Positions 1 to 8,589 are shown, numbered from the stretch's first letter. The stretch: 23,511 bases of DNA from Cyanobacteria bacterium HKST-UBA02 (GCA_020431945.1 JAGQHH010000061.1:1-23511); one strand, 5' to 3'. Notes: generated by a model from the sequence alone, not told the origin. Translations and numbers: made by a program.

Positions 1-236
1 GCTAATCGGACGCAGGCTCATCTTCAGGCGGATTGCTCCTTTCACGTTACCGCATATGGGGTATTAGCGCTCCTTTCGGCTCGTTGTCCCCCTCCTAAAG
101 GTAGATTCCTACGTGTTACTCACCCGTCCGCCGCTAACTAGGCTGGTAGCAAGCTACCAACTTCGTCCGCTCGACTTGCATGTGTGAGGCACGCCGCCAG
201 CGTTCGTCCTGAGCCAGGATCAAACTCTCCGTTGTC
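1..236 (-). rRNA. rrs: 16S ribosomal RNA, 5' portion (cut by window edge)
   Basis: Read on the minus strand, the sequence contains the universal bacterial 16S 5' signature: AGAGTTTGATCCTGGCTCAG at about 228-209, followed by GAACGCTGGCGGCGTGCC and ACATGCAAGTCGAGCGG. The helix region ending in GTGAGTAACACGTAGG and the stretch CCTGAAGATGAGCCTGCGTC near the window edge are also typical. The mature 5' end is placed 8 nt before AGAGTTTG by analogy with E. coli, so it may be off by a few bases. The first coordinate is only the window edge; the remainder of the gene, and presumably 23S and 5S, lies outside. The sequence around GGAATCTACCTT and CCTGAAGATGAGC is reminiscent of cyanobacterial-lineage 16S, which is the main taxonomic clue in the window. 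Confidence 0.97.
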
Positions 237-244
237 AAATTGCC

Positions 245-265
245 TTCACCAGGAGTACTGGTGAA
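245..265 (-). other. Hairpin in the pre-16S leader
   Basis: The 8-bp arms TTCACCAG and CTGGTGAA are perfectly complementary around a 5-nt loop, just upstream of the mature 16S 5' end. On the minus strand the hairpin is preceded by AACTCTTTGAT, which loosely resembles a boxA antitermination element. It could be part of the leader processing or antitermination structure. The function is inferred from position only. Confidence 0.45.
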
Positions 266-409
266 ATCAAAGAGTTTAATGCCTACTCAAAAGTTTTGAC
301 AGGCGCCTTGATTGGCTATTCAGTTATCAGGGTTCAATAAATGGTGGTTGTCCGAGACAACCGGACCGCTGCACGACTCACTTGGAACGTGCGGCTGTCC
401 AAGAATTGA

Positions 410-439
410 ATCTTACCGCGACCCGATCCGATGTGTCAA
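410..439 (-). promoter_or_regulatory. Predicted sigma70-type promoter of the rRNA operon
   Basis: On the minus strand a perfect -35 hexamer TTGACA (439-434) is followed after 18 nt by TAAGAT (415-410), a good -10. Transcription would begin near 403 and give a pre-16S leader of about 165 nt. The AT-rich stretch CTTTCGAATC and the run upstream could act as an UP element, but that is not certain. This is the best promoter match upstream of 16S. Confidence 0.7.
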
Positions 440-621
440 CTTTCGAATCCCCCTATTTGTGCGCTTTTGACAGATCCTTTAGCAATTCGAGACATATATC
501 TTTCCTTTAGAATCGGCTCAAGAGGCATACCCAGTGCATGTGCGGGCATTTTTTCTCTCTCTTAAGAACCGATCAGTTCCTGTTTCTTCCAGAAACTACC
601 TGCGTTACACAACGCAACTAT
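440..621. other. Intergenic region between rRNA promoter and exported-protein gene
   Basis: Together with the leader, this makes a gene-free stretch of about 385 bases (237-621). I see no convincing ORF. It holds two small perfect inverted repeats, GTTTCT/AGAAAC at 582-596 and TGCGTT/AACGCA at 601-616. These lie just after the stop of the gene ending at 622 on the minus strand, but lack a following T-run, so a canonical terminator is not evident. A near-palindrome GAACCGATCAGTTC sits at about 566-579. Confidence 0.4.
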
Positions 622-1710
622 CTATAGCATTCTCGAGAGAAGCGGTGCCGACGGCTTCTTGCGCGCCCCGGTGATCACCACCAGGCGGCCCCGGTCTTTC
701 ACTTCCAGATAAAGGAAGCGTTTGTTGAGTTTGAAGAGAGCGCTCGGGCGGTAGCCACCCACCGTCGAGATGGGCTTCTGCAATTGCCCCATGGATTGCA
801 TATATCTTGCATATGCCGACATGGCCAGATCGTCTTTCCCGTAATCTATATATAGAACCTTCAGACGTTCGGGATACGGATCTTGCACCTGGTAATCCGC
901 CACCATGGCGGTGCGGGCCTGTTCGACTCCCAGGGACTCCACAGCCGGAGCCTGGAAATAACGCCGGGCCGAGAGTTGTCCCATGACGAGCTTCTCGCTT
1001 CCTTTGACCCGGTCGAGACTGGGCAAACTTTTCAACACCACCGGCGGAGCAGCATGAGCGCCGATGGAGTTGCCGATCCGATCGGCGAAAGACTTGACCA
1101 CCTCTTTGCTCTCATCGTCATCTTCGGAAGTACCTGCAGCTTTGACGAAATAATTACCCTGCCAGAAAGATATGCTGTCGCTATCCTCCGATGAGCCATC
1201 GCCTCTTTTCAGCACCGTGGAGGCGCCACGGCGCAGAAGACTGTATGCGGCGTTGGCACCCCGGGGAGTGGCGAATTCGAAACACTCCACGGTGATAAAG
1301 CGGCTGCCTCGCTGGACAATTTTCTGACCCACGGCTTTCAGACCGAACTCACGCAGTATGGGCTCCTCGGAAGGCGGAAATGTATTGGATATGATCCGGC
1401 TTCGCTTCTCGCCGGGCAAGATGTTGAGGAGCTGAACCCCCTCGGGACCACCGGAGTAGAAGACATAAAGTCCGACTTTGGCTGTGTCCCAGCCTCGAGA
1501 GGAAAGCGAATCGAGCATCTGGAAAAGAGCTTGATGAATAGACGCAGGATCCGGAGTCGGTGCGGAGACCGGAGCACTCTCCGCCCCCGCCGCACGACTA
1601 TCGGTGCAGGTAAAAAGCGCAGCACCGGACAGACCTGCCGTCAAAATCGCCGTGTATAGCAGAAATCTTCCCACAGGGCTCAGTTTAGCAAGCCGAAGAG
1701 TGCTCCACAA
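622..1710 (-). CDS. Exported protein of unknown function, possibly DUF6599-like
   Basis: This 362-residue protein has a hydrophobic N-terminal segment (about residues 15-35, rich in L/A/G) ending near SRAAGA, consistent with a signal peptide or anchor, so it probably acts outside the cytoplasm. The mature part has no catalytic motif that I recognise. The stretches TVECFEFATPRGANAAYSLL (about 140-159) and FWQGNYFVKA (about 182-191) resemble the layout of DUF6599-type proteins, where an 'FE/YxFxxPxGAxAAY' element is followed by 'WQGxxYV'. That assignment is from memory and weak. The 1710 start is TTG with no clear ribosome site; a GTG at 1677 (VGRFLLYT...) would give a more compact signal peptide. 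The gene lies just downstream of a strong terminator, so it may have its own promoter. Confidence 0.7.
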   Translation of the reverse strand: MWSTLRLAKLSPVGRFLLYTAILTAGLSGAALFTCTDSRAAGAESAPVSAPTPDPASIHQALFQMLDSLSSRGWDTAKVGLYVFYSGGPEGVQLLNILPGEKRSRIISNTFPPSEEPILREFGLKAVGQKIVQRGSRFITVECFEFATPRGANAAYSLLRRGASTVLKRGDGSSEDSDSISFWQGNYFVKAAGTSEDDDESKEVVKSFADRIGNSIGAHAAPPVVLKSLPSLDRVKGSEKLVMGQLSARRYFQAPAVESLGVEQARTAMVADYQVQDPYPERLKVLYIDYGKDDLAMSAYARYMQSMGQLQKPISTVGGYRPSALFKLNKRFLYLEVKDRGRLVVITGARKKPSAPLLSRML

Positions 1711-1717
1711 CAGCCGT

Positions 1718-1763
1718 AAAAATCGAAGACGGCACGTGGCTTGGGAATCGTGCCGTCTTCGAT
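1718..1763 (-). terminator. Strong intrinsic terminator after the vWA gene
   Basis: Two perfectly complementary 15-nt arms (1749-1763 and 1722-1736; arm sequence ATCGAAGACGGCACG) flank a 12-nt loop. On the minus strand the hairpin is followed immediately by TTTT. It lies 28 nt after the stop of the vWA gene and ends only about 8 nt before the annotated start of the next gene, so it should separate the two transcription units. On the plus strand no T-run follows, so it is directional. Confidence 0.85.
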
Positions 1764-1790
1764 AGCTTGTAGTCCAGCCCTTACCGCTAA

Positions 1791-2816
1791 CTACCTCTCA
1801 TATTTCACTTTCAAGCTCGACTCGGCCTTATCCAGAGCAGCATCGAGGAGCACCGAATCGAGGTTGTTGACCCGGCGGTCGACACTGGCACCAGCACCGG
1901 CTCCGCCTCCGGCTAGAGCGCCTTCGAGCATGGCCCCGGCGGCATAAGAGCCGGAGGGCGCAGCAAAGGCGCTCATTTTCGCGCGCCTGGAGGCCATTGC
2001 CGGAGCGGCCGGAAGCGGGCTCGCCTTACCGGCTGCCATGAGCCTGGCTGCGCCTTTTTTCCATTCACCGGCAGCGGTGCTCGATACCTCGTAAGCCCGG
2101 TCCCCTGATTTGACGATCACGGAGCGGCTGCCGTCGGCACGGGCTACTTCCTGCCTGTAGGAGAGCTGCTCGAAACGACCATCGGCGAGACGGGCGATCT
2201 CTTTGAATACATCGACCCCCTGGGTCTGCGGGAAGCTGGTGAGACCATCGCAACCGATTGTATTGATCTGGATGCCCCGGGCTATCGCCGCACGACTTTC
2301 ATCCTGCCAGGAGAGACCGTAGCTCTTGGGACCGGCATCGCCAATCAGAAAAAGAAGCTTGGCTGTCTTTTTCGAATCATCCCATTCGAGCTCTTCCACC
2401 GAGGCCTTGAGTGCTTCGGTCACAGCCTCGGGACTGTCGCCGCCCCCGTCGGCAGAAAGAGATGATATATCCGCGACGAACTTATCGATATCTTCAGTGA
2501 ACTGATAAGCCCGGGTAACATACTTGTCCCCTTTGTCCCGGAAAGCTACCATTCCGACCCGAATATCAGGAGCCGGCTTGCCGCTTGCCAGTTTGGCCAC
2601 CAGCTCTTTTACTTTCTCCTTCACCATATCGATCTCGCCCTGCATGGAGCCGGTGGTGTCGATACAGAAGGCAAGATCCATGCGCGGACGCTTGACGACC
2701 TTTTGCGAGACAGGTCTGTCTTCCGGCTCGGATTCCTTGGCGCAGAGCTGGACGCCGGCCGCGGTGGTGAGCAGGAAAGTGACAGCGGCAAGCGTTCCAA
2801 TTGATCTGGGTTTCAT
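1791..2816 (-). CDS. Exported von Willebrand factor A (vWA) domain protein
   Basis: The 341-residue protein starts with an N-terminal signal-like segment (about 7-24). A vWA domain follows (about 46-215). The MIDAS metal-binding motif DxTxS appears as DTTGS at 53-57, with the later loop GGGDSPEAV (124-132) and the IGDAGP strand end (158-163). Such domains bind Mg2+ and mediate protein contacts; the partner is unknown. The C-terminal third is low-complexity, rich in Ala and Gly (about 260-310), and ends in a charged segment SLKVKYER. The ATG at 2816 is preferred over an upstream in-frame TTG at 2831, because GAGGAA lies 7-8 nt before it and overlaps that TTG. It is transcribed divergently from the MFS transporter gene, and a strong terminator follows. 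Confidence 0.85.
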   Translation of the reverse strand: MKPRSIGTLAAVTFLLTTAAGVQLCAKESEPEDRPVSQKVVKRPRMDLAFCIDTTGSMQGEIDMVKEKVKELVAKLASGKPAPDIRVGMVAFRDKGDKYVTRAYQFTEDIDKFVADISSLSADGGGDSPEAVTEALKASVEELEWDDSKKTAKLLFLIGDAGPKSYGLSWQDESRAAIARGIQINTIGCDGLTSFPQTQGVDVFKEIARLADGRFEQLSYRQEVARADGSRSVIVKSGDRAYEVSSTAAGEWKKGAARLMAAGKASPLPAAPAMASRRAKMSAFAAPSGSYAAGAMLEGALAGGGAGAGASVDRRVNNLDSVLLDAALDKAESSLKVKYER

Positions 2817-2926
2817 CGGTCGGTTCCTCAATTAAGCCTCTCACTCCAATCTAAATAATCGCCCCGGATAATTCGGCGCCTTCTTGCCTGAAATCATCCC
2901 GGGGAAATCCCTAGTAAAATCTGGCA

Positions 2927-4285
2927 ATGAGCGAGAGCACAATGATCGCCAGGCGCCTGGAGCGCCTTCCCATAACCGGCTACCAAAAGGTCATATTCCT
3001 GGTCATAGCCACGGCCTGGTTTTTCGATTGCATGGATGTTGCCATGATGACTTTCGTGCTCTCTTCCATAAAAGCGGAGTTCGGTCTCAATGCATCCCAG
3101 GCAGGAGCCCTGGGCAGCATCAGCTTCCTGGGCATGTTCATCGGGGCGGCCCTGGCCGGTCTTCTGGCGGATCACTTCGGACGCTGCCTGGTCTTTCGAT
3201 GGAGCATCGTGGTCTGGGGTTTGAGCTCGCTCTTCTGCGCCCTGGCACCGGACGTCAATACCCTGATGATTTTCCGACTCTGTCTGGGTATAGGCATGGC
3301 GATGGAGTTGCCGGTGGGGCAGTCTCTTGTTTGCGAGTTCATTCCAGCAAAGAATCGAGGCCGTTATATAGCGCTGCTCGAGGGAGCCTGGCCGGTAGGC
3401 TTTATTGCGGCCGGCATCCTGGCTATCGTAGTGCTACCTATATATGGATGGCGAGGAGCTTTTATCGCCGAGGCGATACCAGCCATATTCGTTCTCATTG
3501 TCCGCTCCGTGGTACCGGAGTCCCCGCGCTGGCTGGCCGAAACAGGCAAGATCGAGAAAGCCCGGGAGATCATCGGCAAGATCGAGCAAGAAGTAATGAG
3601 GAGGCTGGGCACCGATAGACTGGACGAACCCGGCTCCGAAATCGTCCTCGATAAAGTAGAAGACGCCGCAAAAGAAGTGAAGGCTCATCCGTTCAAACAA
3701 CTCTTCAAGGACGAATACCGCAAACGCACCGTCATGGTCTGGTGCCTCTGGTTCCTGGCCCTTTTCGGGTATTACGGAATCACCACCTGGCTGGGCGCCC
3801 TTCTGGAGGAGAAGGGCTTCTCCATGGCCAGATCGAATCACTACATTATTCTCATCTCTCTGGCCGGGATTCCCGGATTTCTCACTTCCGCCTGGCTAGT
3901 GGAGAAGCTCGGTCGCAAGCCAGTCATGGTGGCGACCTTGATAGGCAGCGCCGGCGCCGCTTATTTCTACGGCACCGCCAGTAGTGCCCTACTGATCGTC
4001 GCCTGCGGACTTGTCATGCAATTCTTCATGTTCGGAATGTGGTCGGTCCTCTACGCCTATACCCCCGAGCTCTATCCCACCCACGCCAGAGCTACCGGCG
4101 CCGGCTTCGCGAGCTCGGTGGGCAGGCTCGGAGCCCTCCTCGGTCCCCTGGCGGTCGGACACATCCTGCCCCTTGCCGGACAGACAGGGGTTTTCGCCAT
4201 ATCGGCCTCGGCATTTCTGGTAGCCGCGATGTCAGTTGCGATTCTAGGTAAAGAGACAAAGGGGATCGTTCTGGAGAATATTTAG
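2927..4285 (+). CDS. MFS transporter (sugar/organic-acid transporter-like)
   Basis: This 452-residue integral membrane protein has about 12 hydrophobic segments in two halves, separated by a charged cytoplasmic loop (about 205-265). Family motifs are visible. The loop 2-3 motif appears as ADHFGR (81-86) and its second-half copy as EKLGRKP (326-332). PESPRWL (197-203) ends helix 6, as in the sugar porter, aromatic-acid and NiaP/SV2-like branches, and ELYPTHARATG (381-391) is typical of the same branches. It would move a small solute, probably by proton symport, across the inner membrane. The substrate cannot be told from sequence. An alternative ATG at 2942 has a better-placed purine stretch (GAGAG). 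The kinase gene begins 13 nt after its stop, suggesting a shared transcript. Confidence 0.9.
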   Translation: MSESTMIARRLERLPITGYQKVIFLVIATAWFFDCMDVAMMTFVLSSIKAEFGLNASQAGALGSISFLGMFIGAALAGLLADHFGRCLVFRWSIVVWGLSSLFCALAPDVNTLMIFRLCLGIGMAMELPVGQSLVCEFIPAKNRGRYIALLEGAWPVGFIAAGILAIVVLPIYGWRGAFIAEAIPAIFVLIVRSVVPESPRWLAETGKIEKAREIIGKIEQEVMRRLGTDRLDEPGSEIVLDKVEDAAKEVKAHPFKQLFKDEYRKRTVMVWCLWFLALFGYYGITTWLGALLEEKGFSMARSNHYIILISLAGIPGFLTSAWLVEKLGRKPVMVATLIGSAGAAYFYGTASSALLIVACGLVMQFFMFGMWSVLYAYTPELYPTHARATGAGFASSVGRLGALLGPLAVGHILPLAGQTGVFAISASAFLVAAMSVAILGKETKGIVLENI

Positions 4286-4298
4286 GGAATATAGCCGT

Positions 4299-5822
4299 AT
4301 GACCCAGCACGAAAAAGAAGATCAGGTCCATCTCAAAGTCTCCGAATCCGCATCCGAAAGAGATCCGGAGATGGTCGGCAAGACCGTGGGCGGACATTTC
4401 GAGGTCCTCTCGGTGCTCGGTAAAGGCGGCATGAGCACCGTCTATAAAGCAAGACATATTCTGCTCGACCGGATAGTGGCGATCAAATTCGTCCTGCCCA
4501 AGCTGGTCCATGACGAGAAGACCATCTGGCGCTTCCAGCAAGAGGCGAAAGCGGCCACCAGTCTTCAGCACCCGAATATATGCGGAGTCAAAGAATTCGG
4601 TCTCGATGAGCGGGGTTGTCCATTCCTCGTGATGGATCTGATCGATGGACAGACCCTCAAAGACCTGATTGGCAAACGGCTGGCCGAAAAGCGGATCATC
4701 GAGCTGGCCAGGCAGATCTGTGCCGGTCTCGAATATGCCCACGCCCAGGGAGTCATTCACCGCGATTTGAAGCCGGAGAATATAGTCGTAACCAGGGATA
4801 AGAGTGGCGCCGAAGAGGTGAAGATCCTGGACTTCGGCATAGCCAAGCTTTTGCGCGACGATGAAGAAGGTCCGAATCTCACCAAGACCGGGGACATTTT
4901 CGGCACCCCGACCTATATGAGCCCGGAGCAGTGTCTTGGCAAACGAGTGGATCGCAGAAGCGACATCTATTCTCTTGGTTGCCTGCTCTATGAGATGGCT
5001 GCAGGCAAACCGCCTTTCGCATCGGACAGCTCCCTCGAGATGCTCATGCTGCATGTAAACGAGAGCCCGCCGCCGCTCGAGAAGCTGTCCGTCACGGCAG
5101 ACATGGAAAAGATCATCTACTGCTGCCTGCGCAAAGATCCCGATGAGCGCTATCAATCAATCAAGGATCTCGCTTCCGACCTGGAGGATCTGGACCAGGG
5201 CTTGCAGGCGGACATAGCCAGGACCACGGCCAGAACATGGAAGAAAGAGAAAGGTCAGCTGAAGCTCACTACCAAGGTCCTCTGGGCAGCCATAGTCGCC
5301 ACCGCTATCGGTGTCACCCTGGCGATCATCTCGACGGTCACCGGACTGGGAACCGGAATCGGTCTGGGAGGCAGCGACTATGCCACTGCCGGCAGCCTGG
5401 ACGCCAGAGCCTATCAGTATTTCGTCAAGGGAGACTATGAGAAAGCCGCACCTCTTCTCGAGTTCGGAGTCGAGACCTATAGAGAGCAGGTAGAAAAAGA
5501 CAGAGCCGAAGGAAACAACCGGGAGCTTCCTGCCCACGAGGTCGTTCTAGCCGAGAACTACCAGCATATAGGCAAATGCTATCTGTTTATCGCCCAGAAA
5601 GCCGAGAAAGCAGGAGACACGGCAAAATCCAGGGAGAAGCTCGAGAAAGCCCTGGAGCGTTACCGTCAGGCCATGGAGATCTGGAAGAAATACGGCAATT
5701 ACAGAGGCAGCATGATGCCCGAGGCCGTAGCTGAATATGCCCGGGTCCTCGAGAAGCTCGGTCTCACCGATGAGCTCAGCGCCCTGAAAGACCTGGCCAG
5801 ACAGCAAAAGATCGCGTTATGA
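4299..5822 (+). CDS. Transmembrane Hanks-type Ser/Thr protein kinase with C-terminal TPR-like domain
   Basis: Residues about 33-300 form a complete protein kinase domain: glycine loop GKGGMSTV (41-48), AIK lysine (K63), helix C glutamate near 82, catalytic loop HRDLKPEN (154-161), DFG (178-180) and SPE (208-210). The activation loop holds Thr and Ser residues that could be autophosphorylated. A single membrane helix follows (about 327-350), so the kinase faces the cytoplasm. The region after it (about 360-507) is outside, with TPR-like helices starting at AYQYFVKGDYEKAAPLLEFG. There are no PASTA repeats, so the sensor differs from PknB-type kinases. AGGGA lies about 10 nt before the ATG. The stop overlaps the next start as ATGA, so kinase and TPR lipoprotein are probably translated together. 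The target proteins and signal are unknown. Confidence 0.93.
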   Translation: MTQHEKEDQVHLKVSESASERDPEMVGKTVGGHFEVLSVLGKGGMSTVYKARHILLDRIVAIKFVLPKLVHDEKTIWRFQQEAKAATSLQHPNICGVKEFGLDERGCPFLVMDLIDGQTLKDLIGKRLAEKRIIELARQICAGLEYAHAQGVIHRDLKPENIVVTRDKSGAEEVKILDFGIAKLLRDDEEGPNLTKTGDIFGTPTYMSPEQCLGKRVDRRSDIYSLGCLLYEMAAGKPPFASDSSLEMLMLHVNESPPPLEKLSVTADMEKIIYCCLRKDPDERYQSIKDLASDLEDLDQGLQADIARTTARTWKKEKGQLKLTTKVLWAAIVATAIGVTLAIISTVTGLGTGIGLGGSDYATAGSLDARAYQYFVKGDYEKAAPLLEFGVETYREQVEKDRAEGNNRELPAHEVVLAENYQHIGKCYLFIAQKAEKAGDTAKSREKLEKALERYRQAMEIWKKYGNYRGSMMPEAVAEYARVLEKLGLTDELSALKDLARQQKIAL

Positions 5823-7177
5823 GAGAGACGAGCTCAGCACTATTTGTAGTGGCACTAACAGTAGTACTGCTATCCGGCTGCCAGAAAACAGAAAGCTGGG
5901 TGGAGATCAACGAAAGCGGTCTGCGCCTCTTCAAAGCCGGTCAGTACCGGGAAGCCGAGGTCAGGCTGAAAGAAGCCGTTCTCCTGGCGGAAAAGGCCAG
6001 TGACACTGGCGCCGAGCTCACCGAGAGCCTGGAGGCCCTGGCCATGGTCTACTACGTGCAGAAAGACTATGCCGATGCCGAAACGATGATCAGCAGGGCA
6101 CTGGCTCTGCGGGAGAAGAATCCTGATAAAGCGAACACGGAGAAACTGGCTTCCGACCTCTCAGTGCTCGCTGACTGCAACTTTCAGCAGGGGCGGCTGA
6201 AAGATTCCGAGACTCTATATAAGAAAGCCATCGAGAATCTCCAGAGAGCCTCCCTGGATGAATCCGCTACCATGGCCAAAAGCGTTTCGGGACTGGGTCT
6301 TATCTATCAGAAAACAGGCAAGCTCGAAGAAGCCGAGAAAGAGCAACGCCTGGCCCTGGAGCTGGCGGAGAAAAATCTGGACGACAAGAATCCTGCTGTC
6401 GACACGAAACAGAAAGCGGTGATGCTGGCGAATCTGGGCAATCTGCTCATGGCCAGGAAAAAGACCGGTGAGGCAGAAAAGACATTCAAGCAAGCAATAG
6501 AGATCATCGAGGCCGAAAGAGAGAATTCCGAGCCTGCATCCGAATTCAAATCCGATCCCATAGCCGCCGAAGCTCTCACGAGACTGGCTGAAATATACAG
6601 TGATTCAGGAAAAGAAGACCGGGCTGTAGAGCTTCTCGAGCGGGCCGTCTCCATGCGCGAGACTCTCTTCGGAGAGACTTCCAGGCCCACCGTCGACACC
6701 GTCGACCGGCTGGCCAGGATCTATCGGAATCAGGGTAACTGGAAAAAAGCGAAGACCTATTACAAGCGTATTCTCTCGGCCCGCACTCTCGCCCTGGGAG
6801 CCGATCATATCGATACCTCGGAGACCATGTCCGAGCTGGCGCGAGTCTATCTCAAGACCGGACGGTTGAAAGAAGCCGAGCCGCTCTTCGTGAAAGCCCT
6901 GGCTGTGCAGGAGCATGCCCTGGGTGCCGCCAGCCCCCTGCTTCTATCCACGACCCTCGGTTATGCCGGATTGTTGACTGAAGAGGGTCGTCTCGACCAG
7001 GCTGACGACTACTATCAAAAGGCTCTTACCATGAGCGAGAAGCTCTGGGGACGGGAAGATCCCAGGCTCCTCCCAGCCCTGGAAGGCTTTACCGTGCTTC
7101 TGGTCAAACGAAATATGCTCGATCAGGCCAGGGTCCTGGAAGAACGTGCCGAAGCCATAAAGAAAGCCGGTCAATAG
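5819..7177 (+). CDS. TPR-repeat lipoprotein
   Basis: The N-terminus carries a short signal segment ending in the lipobox LLSGC, with the lipidated cysteine at residue 21, so the protein should be anchored to a membrane on the periplasmic side. The rest of the 452 residues is a run of helical repeats. Early ones are 34-residue TPR-like. The later ones have the longer 42-residue spacing of kinesin-light-chain-type TPRs, as in LARIYRNQGNWKKAKTYYKRI, ELARVYLKTGRLKEAEPLF and YAGLLTEEGRLDQADDYY. TPRs are protein-binding scaffolds. Its start overlaps the kinase stop by 4 nt (ATGA), and the kinase's own extracytoplasmic part is TPR-like, suggesting a physical partnership. Its 3' end overlaps the convergent metalloprotease gene by 7 nt. 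Confidence 0.9.
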   Translation: MRETSSALFVVALTVVLLSGCQKTESWVEINESGLRLFKAGQYREAEVRLKEAVLLAEKASDTGAELTESLEALAMVYYVQKDYADAETMISRALALREKNPDKANTEKLASDLSVLADCNFQQGRLKDSETLYKKAIENLQRASLDESATMAKSVSGLGLIYQKTGKLEEAEKEQRLALELAEKNLDDKNPAVDTKQKAVMLANLGNLLMARKKTGEAEKTFKQAIEIIEAERENSEPASEFKSDPIAAEALTRLAEIYSDSGKEDRAVELLERAVSMRETLFGETSRPTVDTVDRLARIYRNQGNWKKAKTYYKRILSARTLALGADHIDTSETMSELARVYLKTGRLKEAEPLFVKALAVQEHALGAASPLLLSTTLGYAGLLTEEGRLDQADDYYQKALTMSEKLWGREDPRLLPALEGFTVLLVKRNMLDQARVLEERAEAIKKAGQ

Positions 7178-8589
7178 AAGGCGTAGACTCGCCTGATCGT
7201 CTCTTTGTCTCTCTTCGTGAGAGCCGGCCAGACCGAGGGAGACTCGGAATAGAACATGACGTCCGTGTTATTGTCCGAATGTCCGTTCAAACCGACAGCG
7301 TGCCCGACCTCATGAAGACAGACTTTCTTCATATCGTCGTCACTGATAGCGGTGGCACCCCTGGGAGCACAGAGGATCGTCATGCGAGCACTGTTGATCA
7401 GCATGAACCTTCCATCCGGCGATGGCTGCCCGGCAAAGCGCGTCAGCCCTCCTTCCGCCTGTCCGCCCTGTTGCACGACCCGGGACGGGTCGCCGGTCCA
7501 ATCGCAGATGATATCGGCTCCCTGTGGTCCCGCCAGATAGGTGAAAACGATCCGGTTATCGAGAGCCTTCGCCCATTCGCTGAAAGCCTCGAAAAGAATG
7601 CGGGTGAAACTATCGCGATAGCCGTCACCGGGACTGCCCGGAGCGATGAAGATCTTCACCGGCATCTTCTGCCTGGGCCAGAAACATATCCTGCCACCGG
7701 GGGTAACACCGGCAAAATAATCGGCGGAAGTCGCGGCGCTATCCGTTGCAGGGCTTCCTCCCGACTGGCGAGCCTGGCGGGTCAACCCGTCGATGCGGCT
7801 CTCTATGTCACGAGCTTTGGGGCTGCCGGGGTTTTCCTTCAGATAGCGCCGATAGAACGATATGGCGTTGTTGCAATCCCCGAGGCTCTGGTAGCAGGAT
7901 CCAATATTGAGGACCGCCTCCTTGACGCTTCCGTCGATGGAGAGACACTTCTGAAACTCGCTTATGGCACCTTTGAAGTCGCCGCCTTCGGATCTGGCAT
8001 AGCCCAGGTAGAAATGCGCCGGAGCGAAGTCCGGGCTGATCGCCACAGCCTGCTCGAAAAGGGCTCGAGCCTCGGCGAACCTGCGACTCTGCATAAGAGA
8101 CTGACCTTTCTCCATGACACTGCGCAGGTCATTCCTGTTCCCCTGGGTCCCGGCTTTTTGAATCGACATACGCACCGATGCCGCATCCGGTGCATTGGGA
8201 TTCTCCTCCAGATATTTCTGGAAGTATGGAACCGCCTGGGCCGGGCTGTTGAGATTGAGATAGCAGTTGCCGATATTGACGTTGATGAACGACATCTGCG
8301 GATTCAGCTCGATGGCCTTCTTGTACTCCTCGACAGCTTCCTTAGTCTTCATGCTGTTCTGCAGAGCCATTCCCAGATAGCCGTGCACCTCGCCGCAAGA
8401 GGGGTCCATAGAGGCAGCCCGGTTGAGGAGACTGATTGCCTCCTTGATCTTTCCGGAGTTGATCAGGCGCTCCGACTCGCTGCACATGGAGCGAACTTCG
8501 TCGGTCATGGCGCCAGCCGGCAAGACTGAAGAAAGAACAGCCAGGACAGCCAGGGCGCTGACCGTGATCGCTCTGGGGCAGAAACGCAT
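7171..8589 (-). CDS. Secreted TPR-containing matrixin-like metalloprotease
   Basis: The 472-residue protein starts with a signal peptide (about 1-27, ending LPAGA). Two groups of TPR repeats follow (about 35-130 and 155-260), then a linker, then a C-terminal metzincin-type peptidase domain (about 295-472). The zinc site reads HEVGHAVGLNGHS with H426, E427 and H430, followed by a Met-turn-like DVMFYSES (443-450). The third histidine is one residue later than in the canonical HExxHxxGxxH, giving HExxHxxGxxGH. It probably cleaves proteins outside the cytoplasm; the substrate is unknown. Its ATG shares one base with the stop of the upstream decarboxylase gene (TGATG), so it is the third cistron of the nucleotide-sugar operon. 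Confidence 0.88.
   Translation of the reverse strand: MRFCPRAITVSALAVLAVLSSVLPAGAMTDEVRSMCSESERLINSGKIKEAISLLNRAASMDPSCGEVHGYLGMALQNSMKTKEAVEEYKKAIELNPQMSFINVNIGNCYLNLNSPAQAVPYFQKYLEENPNAPDAASVRMSIQKAGTQGNRNDLRSVMEKGQSLMQSRRFAEARALFEQAVAISPDFAPAHFYLGYARSEGGDFKGAISEFQKCLSIDGSVKEAVLNIGSCYQSLGDCNNAISFYRRYLKENPGSPKARDIESRIDGLTRQARQSGGSPATDSAATSADYFAGVTPGGRICFWPRQKMPVKIFIAPGSPGDGYRDSFTRILFEAFSEWAKALDNRIVFTYLAGPQGADIICDWTGDPSRVVQQGGQAEGGLTRFAGQPSPDGRFMLINSARMTILCAPRGATAISDDDMKKVCLHEVGHAVGLNGHSDNNTDVMFYSESPSVWPALTKRDKETIRRVYAFY

Noticed and set aside
4092..5156. Long open frame on the minus strand across the MFS and kinase genes
   Set aside because: It spans the junction of two well-supported genes on the other strand and has no domain.
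7279..8529. Long open frame on the plus strand opposite the metalloprotease gene
   Set aside because: It is antisense to a gene with clear TPR and zinc-protease motifs. Its translation is low-similarity, and such frames are expected in GC-rich DNA.
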